Assembly (NCBI GenBank): GCA_018372435.1
Contig: JAHAJA010000008.1
Location: forward strand, 62,001-126,000
Source of the DNA: Clostridiales bacterium
GTDB taxonomy: Bacteria > Bacillota > Clostridia > Lachnospirales > Lachnospiraceae
Reading direction: 5' to 3'
Length of the DNA: 64,000 nucleotides
Positions within the stretch are counted from its first letter, which is position 1, and every line of letters starts with the position of its first letter. Below the pieces are notes generated by a model. The model had not been told where the DNA came from and made no database searches. It saw only the letters and a list, made by a program, of their open reading frames with translations. The position numbers and the translations under genes are program-made. Positions 52,004-61,144 of this stretch are shown here, piece by piece.

Positions 52004-52915
52004 CTACCAGTATTTTTTCTTTTTGAATAATAATAAGCTACCTATTACAATTAATGCACTGATTAAAATAACCATAGGATACCCAAATTTCCAAGATATT
52101 TCTGGCATATAGACAAAATTCATACCATACCAACCAACAATCAAAGTAAGTGGTAGGAAAATCGTGGTTACAATCGTCAGTACCTTCATTACATTGTTCT
52201 GCCTAATACCAATTTCCGATTGATACACATCTTGTACTTGCATAGCGTATTCTCGTAACGTCTGTGTCTCATTCTGTAACCTTGTAGCACGATCCGTAAA
52301 TACACGGAAAGTAGCATACCCTTCCTTGTCAAAAAATTCATCTTCATTATCTAGAATTTCTTCACCTAAATCTGCCATTTGGCTATAATAACGATATAAT
52401 TTTGCAATCATCTTCTTAATCTCTAACATCTTCATATTAAAATTATCAAGAGTTCCTCTCAATACATGCTCCTCAATTTTAGAGATTTCTTGCTCTATTA
52501 ATTCTAAGAATAGCAAATCATTTTCAATCAGATTTATTAACAAATCATATAGAAGACGCTCTAAGGAATAATTACGACGAATCTTGGCCTCTACAATTGA
52601 CATAATCTCTTTTACAATGGTGTTACTGTCATCAATAAAGATAATTTTTCCTTCCAATATATAGAATACAAATTCTTTGTGTTTCATATGTTCTTTTGGT
52701 ATTGGAACATAACATGTTCCAAACAAATATCCAATATGGCGCTCAACTTTACAAAAATGCACATTCGCAATGGATTGTGTTAGTTGATATGTGTTCTGTA
52801 ATTCTTTTTCTTCTTCCCACTCTTTTCGATTATATATTGCAACTACGTTACGTTCTTTAAGAAATGTATTCTTATCAACAGGTACCACCTGTTCATTTTC
52901 TACCTGAAAATACAT
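52004..52915 (-). CDS. corA: CorA-family magnesium/cobalt transporter
   Basis: 303 residues: soluble N-terminal domain with a long helix (about 110-230) and two C-terminal membrane helices. The selectivity motif YGMNF lies between them (near 264), followed by the short loop with MPEISWKFGYP and a basic C terminus (FKKKKYW). The pentameric channel imports Mg2+ and related ions. The ATG at 52915 follows AAAGGTGG. It is 88 bases downstream of the marR promoter region on the same strand but is not itself preceded by MarR sites. Confidence 0.9.
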   Translation of the reverse strand: MYFQVENEQVVPVDKNTFLKERNVVAIYNRKEWEEEKELQNTYQLTQSIANVHFCKVERHIGYLFGTCYVPIPKEHMKHKEFVFYILEGKIIFIDDSNTIVKEIMSIVEAKIRRNYSLERLLYDLLINLIENDLLFLELIEQEISKIEEHVLRGTLDNFNMKMLEIKKMIAKLYRYYSQMADLGEEILDNEDEFFDKEGYATFRVFTDRATRLQNETQTLREYAMQVQDVYQSEIGIRQNNVMKVLTIVTTIFLPLTLIVGWYGMNFVYMPEISWKFGYPMVILISALIVIGSLLLFKKKKYW

Positions 52916-52990
52916 TCAAGTACCACCTTTCTAATCACGGTATGTAAATACTATTATGATAGTATTTTAGCAAAAAAATTCAAGTATTAT

Positions 52991-53467
52991 CTAGTTATCT
53001 TGTGAACAATTTGCTGCATCTATTGCAATTACGAGCATTAAACCTTGGATTTCATCTTCTGGGTTACTAAAATCTATCACATAGGTATCGCCCCAATTAA
53101 GGATTTCCTTGTTAATCTGCATCACTCGATAATCCCCCTTTAGAACTTCGTAATTCCAACCGAAGAAATCTCCATCTACACTCCAACCATTATATTCAAT
53201 CTCGTATCTTGGACGAAATAATGTAAACTTCTTCTGGATTTCACCAATCACTCGTCCTCTTATTTCCACTTCAAATCGTGGCATTAGTGTAAATAATTTT
53301 TGATGGATGACTCCTATTTCTTCACTCGTACGAGCATCATATACATAAATTTGATGACCAAGAGAAAACACCTTTCCTTTTACAAAATATTTCGCATTAC
53401 CGTATTCATCATACACGTCATAGGTATCTGACCACGAAAATACTCTTTGTTTAATTAATAATCTCAT
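52991..53467 (-). CDS. LURP-one-related (Tubby/scramblase-fold) protein
   Basis: 158 residues of the LURP-one/YxjI type: a 12-strand barrel with paired repeats (FSWSDTYDVYDEYGNAKYFV, VFSLGHQIYVYD, TLMPRFEVEI, LFRPRYEIEYNG, WNYEVLKGDYRVMQI). The function of bacterial members is not established; some link to membranes or phospholipids. GGAAGG precedes the ATG at 53467. It is probably transcribed alone, between the M3 peptidase terminator and corA. Confidence 0.85.
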   Translation of the reverse strand: MRLLIKQRVFSWSDTYDVYDEYGNAKYFVKGKVFSLGHQIYVYDARTSEEIGVIHQKLFTLMPRFEVEIRGRVIGEIQKKFTLFRPRYEIEYNGWSVDGDFFGWNYEVLKGDYRVMQINKEILNWGDTYVIDFSNPEDEIQGLMLVIAIDAANCSQDN

Positions 53468-53501
53468 TCTAATATTCCTTCCCTTTCAAGCACCTGTAAA
53501 A

Positions 53502-53555
53502 AAGGGGAAATTGCAAAGTACACATAAAACGAATACACTTTGTAAAATCCCCCTT
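53502..53555 (-). terminator. Terminator of the M3 peptidase gene
   Basis: Minus-strand hairpin with outer stem AAGGGGG/CCCCTT and inner ACAAAGT/ACTTTG, followed by TTTTTTAC. It lies 18 bases after the stop codon. Confidence 0.85.
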
Positions 53556-53572
53556 ATACATAATAGATTTTA

Positions 53573-55276
53573 TTACATATCTTTAATTTGTTCTAGTATA
53601 ATCTCTTTTACATAAGACATCGCTTTCTTAACGCTTCCTTCTTCAAATGGGATTGCTAAGTTTGAATTTCTTAATGTTTCAAGATAGCTTAAACTTCCAC
53701 CTACATTACATAATTTCATGTAGTCATTCCAAGCTTCTTCCTTATTCTCTGCATAACGTTTCTTAAGTTCCATTGCTCCCATTGTAGTTAAAGTATAATT
53801 GATGTAATAGAATGGGTATAGGAAGATATGAAGTTTGTGGTACCAAAGACCACCACGTTCCATGAACTCATCTCCTTCATAATCTCTCCATGGCATGTAT
53901 TTTTGTTCTAGCTTATGCCATTCATACGTACGTTCCTTTGGTGTTAAATCTGGATTCGCATACATGATATGTTGGAATTCATCTACTGCAACGCCAAATG
54001 GCACGAAAGTGATTGCTTCTTGAAGATGTGCAAAACGATATTTATCAGCATCTTTACCGAAAAATTGTTCTACATATGGATAAGCGAATTGTTCCATTGC
54101 CATTGAATGAATCTCAGCAATATCTGTTGATTCGCTATAATAATTTGCAATTGGCTGATGACGCATAGCTTGGTAACCCGCAAAAGCATGACCAAGTTCA
54201 TGGGTAAGTACTTGCATATCAAAGATTGTATGGTTAAAACAAGAGAATACATATGGAGCTTTTAATGGTGTAAGGTATGTCATGTAACCAGTTGAAGCTT
54301 TGTTTGGTTTATTCTTAAGATCCATTAATTCATGTTCAATCATATAATCAATGAACTCACCTGTTTCTTTGCTAATATCATGATACATCTCTCTTGCCTT
54401 ATCAATCATGAAATCATCGTCTCCCATTGGTTGTGCATTACCATCTGGGAATACAAATTTTTCATCGTATGCTTTAATCTTGTCAACACCAATACGTCTT
54501 GCTTGTGCTTTATATAACTCTTCACATAATGGTACGATTTCTTCCCGAACCTGCTCTCTGAATTTTGCAACTTCTTCTTGCCCATAATCCGATCTACCTT
54601 GTTGTTTGTATCCAAGATTGATGAAGTTCTCATCACCAAGACATCTACCCATCTTATTACGGATATCAATTAACTCTCCAAAGATCTTTTCCATCTCTTC
54701 TTCATTATCATGATAGAAATCAGAATAGGCTTTGAATGCTTTCTTACGAGTTTCACGATCAGGATTTTCAAAATATTTCTGAATACCATATAGATTCAAC
54801 GTCTGTCCATCAAATGGAATCTTAGCTGTCGCCATAAGTTTTTGATATTGTGTTGTTAATAATCCTTCTCTTTGTAGATATGGAACAAGCTCAGGATTAA
54901 AGCTATCTATCTCTCTTTGCATACCAATTAATAGCTGTTTTCCATATTCTTTCTCAAGATCTGCTACATAAGGACTAGCAAGAATTGCTTTATTTAGCTC
55001 AATATTCGCTTCCATTGTTGTAGGTGCAGTAACAGTAATGAATTCAACTTCTTTTTCGTAGAATTCATCGGTTGTATTCAAAGTATTACGAATTTGCGCA
55101 ATTGTGCACATAAACTCAAGCTTACCTGAACTCTCTAATACTTCAAGCATTGCATCTCTCATAACTTCATAACTAGTTGCGTCTTTAACTTTTTTTGTAG
55201 TTTCTTCAAGTTCTTTCTTGAAGGCATCAAAGTCTGGTCGTATGTACTCTAATTCACTAAATTTAAAATTTTCCAT
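53573..55276 (-). CDS. M3 family oligoendopeptidase (PepF/M3B group)
   Basis: Cytoplasmic zinc metallopeptidase that cleaves short peptides. The 567 residues are largely helical. The zinc motif is LTHELGHAFAGYQ (HExGH near 352), with the downstream ligand glutamate in STDIAEIHSMAMEQFAYP. The C-terminal half shows the typical FLYPFYYINYTLTTMGAM. The ATG at 55276 is used, with AAGGAAGG upstream and a near-consensus promoter; it appears monocistronic. Confidence 0.93.
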   Translation of the reverse strand: MENFKFSELEYIRPDFDAFKKELEETTKKVKDATSYEVMRDAMLEVLESSGKLEFMCTIAQIRNTLNTTDEFYEKEVEFITVTAPTTMEANIELNKAILASPYVADLEKEYGKQLLIGMQREIDSFNPELVPYLQREGLLTTQYQKLMATAKIPFDGQTLNLYGIQKYFENPDRETRKKAFKAYSDFYHDNEEEMEKIFGELIDIRNKMGRCLGDENFINLGYKQQGRSDYGQEEVAKFREQVREEIVPLCEELYKAQARRIGVDKIKAYDEKFVFPDGNAQPMGDDDFMIDKAREMYHDISKETGEFIDYMIEHELMDLKNKPNKASTGYMTYLTPLKAPYVFSCFNHTIFDMQVLTHELGHAFAGYQAMRHQPIANYYSESTDIAEIHSMAMEQFAYPYVEQFFGKDADKYRFAHLQEAITFVPFGVAVDEFQHIMYANPDLTPKERTYEWHKLEQKYMPWRDYEGDEFMERGGLWYHKLHIFLYPFYYINYTLTTMGAMELKKRYAENKEEAWNDYMKLCNVGGSLSYLETLRNSNLAIPFEEGSVKKAMSYVKEIILEQIKDM

Positions 55277-55316
55277 CAAACTATCCTTCCTTTATTCATT
55301 ATTACATAATAAAAAT

Positions 55317-55345
55317 ATTATAATATAGTCAGCTTTAAAATACAA
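55317..55345 (-). promoter_or_regulatory. Promoter of the M3 peptidase gene
   Basis: Minus-strand -35 TTGTAT at 55340-55345, 17-base spacer, consensus -10 TATAAT at 55317-55322. Confidence 0.75.
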
Positions 55346-55426
55346 TGTGTACAATTGTGTTTTACAATTAAGTACACCACGACGCTCAAAAAGATAGCCC
55401 TTTTAACTCTGCAATCCAGTATGCTA

Positions 55427-56167
55427 CTACTCAAATTCCTTAACTTTCTTAAACAGTTGCGTACGACTGCTAATTTCTAATTTACGATAGATATTCATGA
55501 TATGTTTCTTAATCGTGAAGATACTAATCATCATCTCATCACTAATCTGAAAATTATCTTTTCCAGCTAACATATTCTTAAGGACTTGGGTTTCTCTCGG
55601 TGTAAGGTTAAATCTATTAACAACTTCACTAACGGTGTATTTCGCTCCTGATTGTTCTTGCACCTCCACAGATAATCGTAACGCAAGGTGTTCTTTTAGC
55701 ACATTACAGATTGCCAAATCATCATATTCAAAGTCTTGATTTCCAATATAACGATATAAATTTATTACACCCACTCTCTTGTCTGCATAAGATAGGATAA
55801 CATGTAAGGCAAATTGGAATTGATTTTCCTTATACAATGTATGAATACATCTTCTTTGTTCAAACAAATCTTCTTTTTGATAATCTGACTCTATATATAC
55901 GAAGTTCGTATTCTTATCAAGGATATCTGTATTAAGTCCTAACTCCCTCGCTGTCTTTTTGTCTTTTGCATGATAATGTAACGAGTTACTAAGAACATAC
56001 TCCTTATTCAATTCGTCATATAGATACAAATCAGCAGCATCGTATTCGATAAACATTCTCAAACTCTCAAATAGACGACTAGTCATATCACTAACGTTAT
56101 GTATAGCGTAAACCTTATAAATCAAATCACTTACAACCGCTAATTTACCATGCCATGATTCCCCCAT
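55427..56167 (-). CDS. GAF-like sensor with LuxR-type DNA-binding domain
   Basis: 246 residues: N-terminal 170 residues fit a GAF-type sensor fold (MFIEYDAADLYLYDELNKEY, ILSYADKRVGVINLYRY), and the C-terminal 65 form a LuxR/NarL helix-turn-helix (FNLTPRETQVLKNMLAGKDN, ISIFTIKKHIMNIYRKLEI). There is no receiver domain, so it likely senses a ligand directly. It lies downstream of the pucR gene and its terminator on the same strand; whether it regulates the pyrimidine cluster is unknown. Confidence 0.82.
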   Translation of the reverse strand: MGESWHGKLAVVSDLIYKVYAIHNVSDMTSRLFESLRMFIEYDAADLYLYDELNKEYVLSNSLHYHAKDKKTARELGLNTDILDKNTNFVYIESDYQKEDLFEQRRCIHTLYKENQFQFALHVILSYADKRVGVINLYRYIGNQDFEYDDLAICNVLKEHLALRLSVEVQEQSGAKYTVSEVVNRFNLTPRETQVLKNMLAGKDNFQISDEMMISIFTIKKHIMNIYRKLEISSRTQLFKKVKEFE

Positions 56168-56280
56168 ACTATTACACCTATCCCTTCTTTCGAATCCATA
56201 ACTTTACGATCTCTGACCGCGATGATTCTTCCTAATATACGCCATTGAATTGCCTCGCAAGAACATAGAAACATTAAAAA

Positions 56281-56313
56281 ATCTCAGTGAGGGCCTTTTC
56301 TCCTCACTGAGAT
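56281..56313 (-). terminator. Terminator of the pucR operon
   Basis: Perfect 12-bp stem ATCTCAGTGAGG/CCTCACTGAGAT with a 9-base loop and six T on the minus strand. The pucR stop codon (56304-56306) lies inside the stem. Confidence 0.9.
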
Positions 56314-57452
56314 ATCTCTTTAATTCGAAATGCTAACATTAAACGGAACTTATCATCTAATGTGCTGATTTCACTTTCTATTATTTTCTTAATTTTGTTT
56401 AACTGATAATTAATCGTATTGCGATGTAAATTCTCTTCCTCGGCAATCTTTTGTATACTTCCATCACATGCAATATATCGTTGTAACAATTCTACATAGC
56501 TCGTTTTATGTTCTTTATCATAATCTTCAAGGTTTCCTAAAGTATCTCGGTAATACTCTCTTAGGATTCTTGGATCATCAACTGATATTAGAATCTTCCT
56601 ACTATCTAATTTATCAAAGACTAGATAGGTACTTGATGTATTCGCTGATAAAATCACAACTCGCATTGCCCGGTAATAGCTTCTTGATAACAAATATATG
56701 TTATTTACATTCGGTCCTATACCTACATGAACATCACTATTATCATTATGACACATTTTAACAATATTATCAATTATGAATTCTATTTTTTCATTCGTGT
56801 ATCCAATGAATACCATACAAATCGTTTGATTCTGTATAAATATATTGATGTTTTCTAACGAATCTGCTTCCACTTCTTGTATTTTATTAATCACAAAATC
56901 TAAAACATGTTCTTCATCCATCCTGGCCGCTCGAATACCTACTACGCAATAGGTATCATCTCTACGAAATCCATACCGTTCAACTACTTCAACCTGATTC
57001 TCCATATCATAAGAGGTTTCCATTAATTTCTTAAGTGCTGTAGAGAGTTGCTCTTCTCGTTGTTCGTCTTTGATGATCTGATTGCAAAAATCTCTAGTCA
57101 TATCAACTAGTCTTGTTTTCCACGGCACTTCTAATATGGGGAAATGTTTTTCATTGGCATATTCAAGTACTTCCATTGGTACTTTATCAATGTATGGGCC
57201 AACATTAATTACAAGACCAGCCGCTTCTTTATCAACCAAATTCTTAACAAAGGGAGTCAACCAGTTTCCTTCTCTTTTTGCAATACCAGTGGTGAATATT
57301 AATTCGCCACCACGTAAGAAGCTACTTGCCTCAATGTCTTCTATTGTATGTACCCATTGAACAACCTTATTCATACTCTGTTCACCTGCAAGAATACGCA
57401 TTCCATACAAGTAATCAGAATTTTGACATAATTTTTGAAGGTGTATCGCCAT
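56304..57452 (-). CDS. PucR-family transcriptional regulator
   Basis: 382 residues: N-terminal PucR-type domain (VLAGEQSMNKVVQWVHTIED-like segment at 19-40, FLRGGELIFTTGIA, AAGLVINVGPYIDKVP), central GGDEF-like/CdaR domain with no cyclase motif, and a C-terminal helix-turn-helix (YIACDGSIQKIAEEENLHRNTINYQLNKI, positions about 330-358). PucR-type activators control purine, allantoin and pyrimidine breakdown. It is the last gene before the terminator of the catabolic cluster and probably regulates it. Confidence 0.9.
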   Translation of the reverse strand: MAIHLQKLCQNSDYLYGMRILAGEQSMNKVVQWVHTIEDIEASSFLRGGELIFTTGIAKREGNWLTPFVKNLVDKEAAGLVINVGPYIDKVPMEVLEYANEKHFPILEVPWKTRLVDMTRDFCNQIIKDEQREEQLSTALKKLMETSYDMENQVEVVERYGFRRDDTYCVVGIRAARMDEEHVLDFVINKIQEVEADSLENINIFIQNQTICMVFIGYTNEKIEFIIDNIVKMCHNDNSDVHVGIGPNVNNIYLLSRSYYRAMRVVILSANTSSTYLVFDKLDSRKILISVDDPRILREYYRDTLGNLEDYDKEHKTSYVELLQRYIACDGSIQKIAEEENLHRNTINYQLNKIKKIIESEISTLDDKFRLMLAFRIKEISQ

Positions 57453-57469
57453 ATCGCATCACTCGTTTC

Positions 57470-58093
57470 CTACTTGAACTTAATATTAATATACTCTTTA
57501 ACTAGATTCACACAATCTTCTCTACCTATACGTTCACTATTCAGTACAAGGTCATAATTGATTGGATTCGTCCAATCCTTACCCCCAGTGTAGTACTTGT
57601 AATAGTTACTTCTATACTTATCTGTTTTCTTTATTAGATAATGTGCTCTTTCTTCAGAAACATTCATTTTGTTCATAATAGAAGCTACACATGCATGACG
57701 TGGTGCTTCGATATATATACTAATTACATTACTATATTGCCTAAGAACATAGTCTGCACATTTCCCTACTATAATACATGCCTCCGTCTTTGCTAGGTTT
57801 CTAATGATTTCCGCTTGAATATTATATAAGTTTGTATCTGACACAAAGTCTTTTTCCGTAGGTTCAATAATCGTATTATATGGAACCGCCTTCAAAAGAT
57901 TCGTTAAATAGCTACCATGTAATTTCTCATCAACGGAAACAAATTCACTTTCATCAATTCCACTCATCTGAGAAGCCATGGTTAAGATTTGTCTTTCATA
58001 ACAAGGTATCTGAAGTTCTTCTGCTAATTTGGTAGCAATTTCTTTTCCACCGCTACCGAAACCTCTTGCTATTGTAATTACATAATTCTTCAT
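57470..58093 (-). CDS. Cytidylate kinase-like family protein
   Basis: 207 residues of the AAA cytidylate-kinase-like group: P-loop-like ARGFGSGGKEIATKLA (near 9-24), YERQIL, IIVGKCADYVLRQY and EAPRHACVASIM, with an HxLI-type region before a tyrosine-rich stretch (TDKYRSNYYKYYTGG). This family is often linked to metabolic operons and has no settled role; true CMP kinase activity is not shown. It lies 20 bases after the amidohydrolase gene and 17 before pucR. Confidence 0.85.
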   Translation of the reverse strand: MKNYVITIARGFGSGGKEIATKLAEELQIPCYERQILTMASQMSGIDESEFVSVDEKLHGSYLTNLLKAVPYNTIIEPTEKDFVSDTNLYNIQAEIIRNLAKTEACIIVGKCADYVLRQYSNVISIYIEAPRHACVASIMNKMNVSEERAHYLIKKTDKYRSNYYKYYTGGKDWTNPINYDLVLNSERIGREDCVNLVKEYINIKFK

Positions 58094-58113
58094 TACAAAT
58101 CCCCCTCACTATC

Positions 58114-59376
58114 TTATTCAGCATCTGCTTTCAATACTGCATTCAACATAACTGTGGCTCCTTCTGTACAATGTTCTGGTGTTGAATATTCTGGTTCACA
58201 ATGTGATAAACCGTCTTTTGATTGAACAAATATCATTGTTGTTGGTAACATGTAAGCAGCAAATTGAGCATCATGACCTGCACCCGAGTGGATATATTGA
58301 TGTTTTACTCCTAATTCTTCTGCTGCCGACTTAACATAAGATACTAATTTCTTATCCCAGTAAACGGTATCACGGTTCCAAGCTTTTACCACCTCACAAG
58401 TACAACCACTCCATTCTTTTGCAGAAACACTCTTTACAATTGCAAGTACTTTCTCAAGTACTTTTGGATCTTCATGTCTTGCATCAATTGAGAAATCAAA
58501 GTAATCCGCTACACAAGTATGAACACAAGGGTGGCATTCAACTTCACCAGTTGTATAAACCAAATCATCAACTCCTAATTGATCAATTTTGTCATGTAAG
58601 TAACAAAGTGCTCTCGATGCTGCGTAGAATGCATCACGTCTCTTAGGCATTGGGAAAGTTCCTGCGTGAACAGTTTGACCATAGAAACGAACACGATAGT
58701 TAAACATTCCAAGAACACAATCAACTACTCCAATTGTACTTCCTGCATCTTCAAGAATTGGACCTTGTTCAATATGAGTTTCAAACATATATTGATATCT
58801 CTCAGGAGAGATTCTATTTTCCTTATCACCTTTGAAGCCAGATGCCTCTAAGGCATCACCAAATGTTTTCGTTTTATCTAGAATACTTTTAGAGTTCATC
58901 ATATCTTCGTATCTAAACTTACCGCGGATATCTTCTGGTAGATATTCATAACATACAATTCCAGAACACATCATTGCTGGTGGATACAATGACCCTTCTT
59001 CGTTGGTCCAGATCATTGCGGTTAATGGATGTATATGAGGAATATTCTGATCAGCAACTGTTTCTAATACTTCCATTGCTGCCATAACTCCAAGAATACC
59101 ATCGTAGTTACCACCATTCTTAACGGAATCCACATGAGAACCCATAACGATACGCTTAGCATCCGGATCGCTACCTGGAAGTGTAGCATACATGTTGGCA
59201 ACATCATCTACTTCTATGATTGCACCGATTGCTTCCATACGTTTCTTGAATTCATTTCTAGCCATAAGTGCTTCTGGTGAAAGGGAATATCTTGTAATAC
59301 CACCATGACCAGCATCTCCAAAAGTTGAAAATGTTTTGATTTTATCTGACATTCTATCTAAACTACATCTATACAT
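58114..59376 (-). CDS. M20-family N-carbamoyl amidohydrolase (beta-ureidopropionase/allantoate amidohydrolase type)
   Basis: Zinc enzyme, 420 residues. Metal ligands are visible in GSHVDSVKNGGNYDG (His and Asp near 82-96), WTNEEGSLYPP (Glu pair near 127) and HIEQGPILED (near 193), with HSGAGHDAQF as the last. The dimerisation domain lies between. With the dihydropyrimidinase and dehydrogenase genes upstream it most likely hydrolyses N-carbamoyl-beta-alanine to beta-alanine, ammonia and CO2. Allantoate is an alternative substrate in this family. GGGG lies 9 bases before the ATG. Confidence 0.88.
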   Translation of the reverse strand: MYRCSLDRMSDKIKTFSTFGDAGHGGITRYSLSPEALMARNEFKKRMEAIGAIIEVDDVANMYATLPGSDPDAKRIVMGSHVDSVKNGGNYDGILGVMAAMEVLETVADQNIPHIHPLTAMIWTNEEGSLYPPAMMCSGIVCYEYLPEDIRGKFRYEDMMNSKSILDKTKTFGDALEASGFKGDKENRISPERYQYMFETHIEQGPILEDAGSTIGVVDCVLGMFNYRVRFYGQTVHAGTFPMPKRRDAFYAASRALCYLHDKIDQLGVDDLVYTTGEVECHPCVHTCVADYFDFSIDARHEDPKVLEKVLAIVKSVSAKEWSGCTCEVVKAWNRDTVYWDKKLVSYVKSAAEELGVKHQYIHSGAGHDAQFAAYMLPTTMIFVQSKDGLSHCEPEYSTPEHCTEGATVMLNAVLKADAE

Positions 59377-59420
59377 AATAATTACCCCTTTCAGTTTATA
59401 TCTATAAGGTTAGTTTATTC

Positions 59421-59502
59421 GCAACCCGCTCTCGCCGAAGTTCGAAGTGGTACGTAAGGCTCTAACTACAGAACCTAGGTACCAACGACTTCATACAGTT
59501 GC
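59421..59502. repeat. Imperfect GC-rich fold-back before the amidohydrolase gene
   Basis: GCAAC (59421) pairs with GTTGC (59502), GAAGT with ACTTC, and GGTAC with GTACC around a loop with GGCTCT/AGAACC pairing. The stretch is more GC-rich than its surroundings and lies in the 141-base gap between the dehydrogenase and amidohydrolase genes. It may be an mRNA-processing or attenuation structure. Confidence 0.5.
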
Positions 59503-59517
59503 TCACCAAACTATGCT

Positions 59518-61026
59518 CTACATCACCTTAGTCAAATCTTTCTTCTTTACTATAGTACCATAGGATATGGCATCAATGGGACATACCGTCGTACACAAGT
59601 GACATCCCACACATTTATTCGGGTTCATAATTGGTTTTCTATCATCTCCAGCTGTTAAGGCTTGATGTCCTCCATCGTAACAAGATACGATACATCTTCC
59701 ACACCCCACACAACCACTTCTATTAAACTTAGGATAACAGATACTAACTCTTTCTAAGTCTTCTGCTGGTACTATCTTGCTTAACGCGTTACCTAATATA
59801 TCTTCAACCTTATTAAATCCTCTTTCTGATAGATATCTAGATAATCCGTCAATCAAATCATCAATAATTCGGTATCCATATTCCATAACAGAGGTTGTAA
59901 TTTGAACCGTGGAACACCCCATTGCTATGAATTCCATGGCATCTTTCCAAGTTGTTATTCCACCCATACCACTTACTGGTATATCTGCAAGCACCTTATC
60001 TACTTTCATATCATGAATGAAGCGTAGTGCTATTGGCTTAATTGCCTTGCCTGAATATCCACCAACAGAAGAATACCCTCCAACCTCTGGAGCTGTTGTG
60101 AATGTATCAATATCTACATTCATAATACTCTTAATCGTATTGATTGCTGCTAGACCATAAGCCCCTGCCTCTATTGCTGCCCTTGCTGGAATCTCCATAT
60201 TCGTAATGTTAGGAGTCATCTTCGCGAGAACTGGTAAGGAAGTACCTTTCTTTGTGGCTTTCGTAAACTTACTTACGAGTTCTGGATTCGTTCCAATATC
60301 ACTACCTAGTCCGGTTCCACTCATATGCGGACAAGAGAAGTTACATTCGATAATATCAGCTCCAGCTTCTTCAACTAAAGTGGCTAGTTTCGTCCATTCT
60401 TCCTCATCTCTACCCATAATAGAAGCAATAATAATCTTCGATGGATAGTCCTTCTTTAATTTACAAAAGAATTCAAGATTTTCCTCTAAGGTATGGTCTG
60501 AGATCTGTTCGATATTCTTAAAACCTACAAACTTTTCTCCTTCTTTTTCTATCTGCGAAAACCTTGGAGAAGCTTCGTTTGGCACGAACATTCCAACTGT
60601 TTTGAATGCTACTCCTGCCCAGCCCATATCAAACGCTTTCGCCACCATATCATAGTTACTACCTACTACAGAGGAAGATAGAAAAAATGGATTCTCACAG
60701 ATAACTCCACATAAACTTGTTGATAAATCAACTGATTTTGATTCATAATAAGGTAGGTTTCCTAGCCCTGCCATGATCTTGTCAATTGCAACTGGTTGAT
60801 CAAATTTACTTCTAACACATGCTTTCATACATGTTTTATCCTCACATGTAGTACAATCTATATTCTCAGTAAGAATTTCTCTCGCACCACTTACATTCTC
60901 AAATCGTAGTGCACGAATTACTCTTGCAGGATCCGTTTTATTGCTACACGCCTGTGTACAAGCTGGATTCTCACAAAGGAAACATGCACCTGTTAATGTA
61001 TTTAATATTCTCTTGATTGCCGCCAT
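59518..61026 (-). CDS. Dihydropyrimidine dehydrogenase-like protein (PreA with extra N-terminal Fe-S region)
   Basis: About 502 residues. The C-terminal part is a PreA-type FMN barrel: CGVICENPFFLSSS, the catalytic cysteine in IECNFSCPHMSG, LAKMTPNITN, VSGMGGITTW, then two [4Fe-4S] motifs (CVGCGRCIVSC and CVGCHLCTTVCP). The first 90 residues carry eight cysteines (CFLCENPACTQAC and CTTCEDKTCMKAC) and resemble the N-terminal iron-sulfur domain of DPD/PreT. The FAD/NAD-binding PreT domain is absent, so the electron donor is unclear. It probably reduces uracil or thymine. The ATG at 61026 follows GGAGG by 8 bases. Confidence 0.86.
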   Translation of the reverse strand: MAAIKRILNTLTGACFLCENPACTQACSNKTDPARVIRALRFENVSGAREILTENIDCTTCEDKTCMKACVRSKFDQPVAIDKIMAGLGNLPYYESKSVDLSTSLCGVICENPFFLSSSVVGSNYDMVAKAFDMGWAGVAFKTVGMFVPNEASPRFSQIEKEGEKFVGFKNIEQISDHTLEENLEFFCKLKKDYPSKIIIASIMGRDEEEWTKLATLVEEAGADIIECNFSCPHMSGTGLGSDIGTNPELVSKFTKATKKGTSLPVLAKMTPNITNMEIPARAAIEAGAYGLAAINTIKSIMNVDIDTFTTAPEVGGYSSVGGYSGKAIKPIALRFIHDMKVDKVLADIPVSGMGGITTWKDAMEFIAMGCSTVQITTSVMEYGYRIIDDLIDGLSRYLSERGFNKVEDILGNALSKIVPAEDLERVSICYPKFNRSGCVGCGRCIVSCYDGGHQALTAGDDRKPIMNPNKCVGCHLCTTVCPIDAISYGTIVKKKDLTKVM

Positions 61027-61144
61027 TAACATCGCCTCCACTCTTGGTTTTCTCATCTTATGTATCGTAACTATTTCGTACAATTACATTTCACCAGTGT
61101 CCGAAACAGTTAAATAACAGTTTTAATCAGATTTATACTTTTCA

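Noticed and set aside
54406..54669. Second minus-strand frame of 87 codons inside the M3 peptidase
   Set aside because: It overlaps the conserved peptidase frame in another phase and has no family resemblance.
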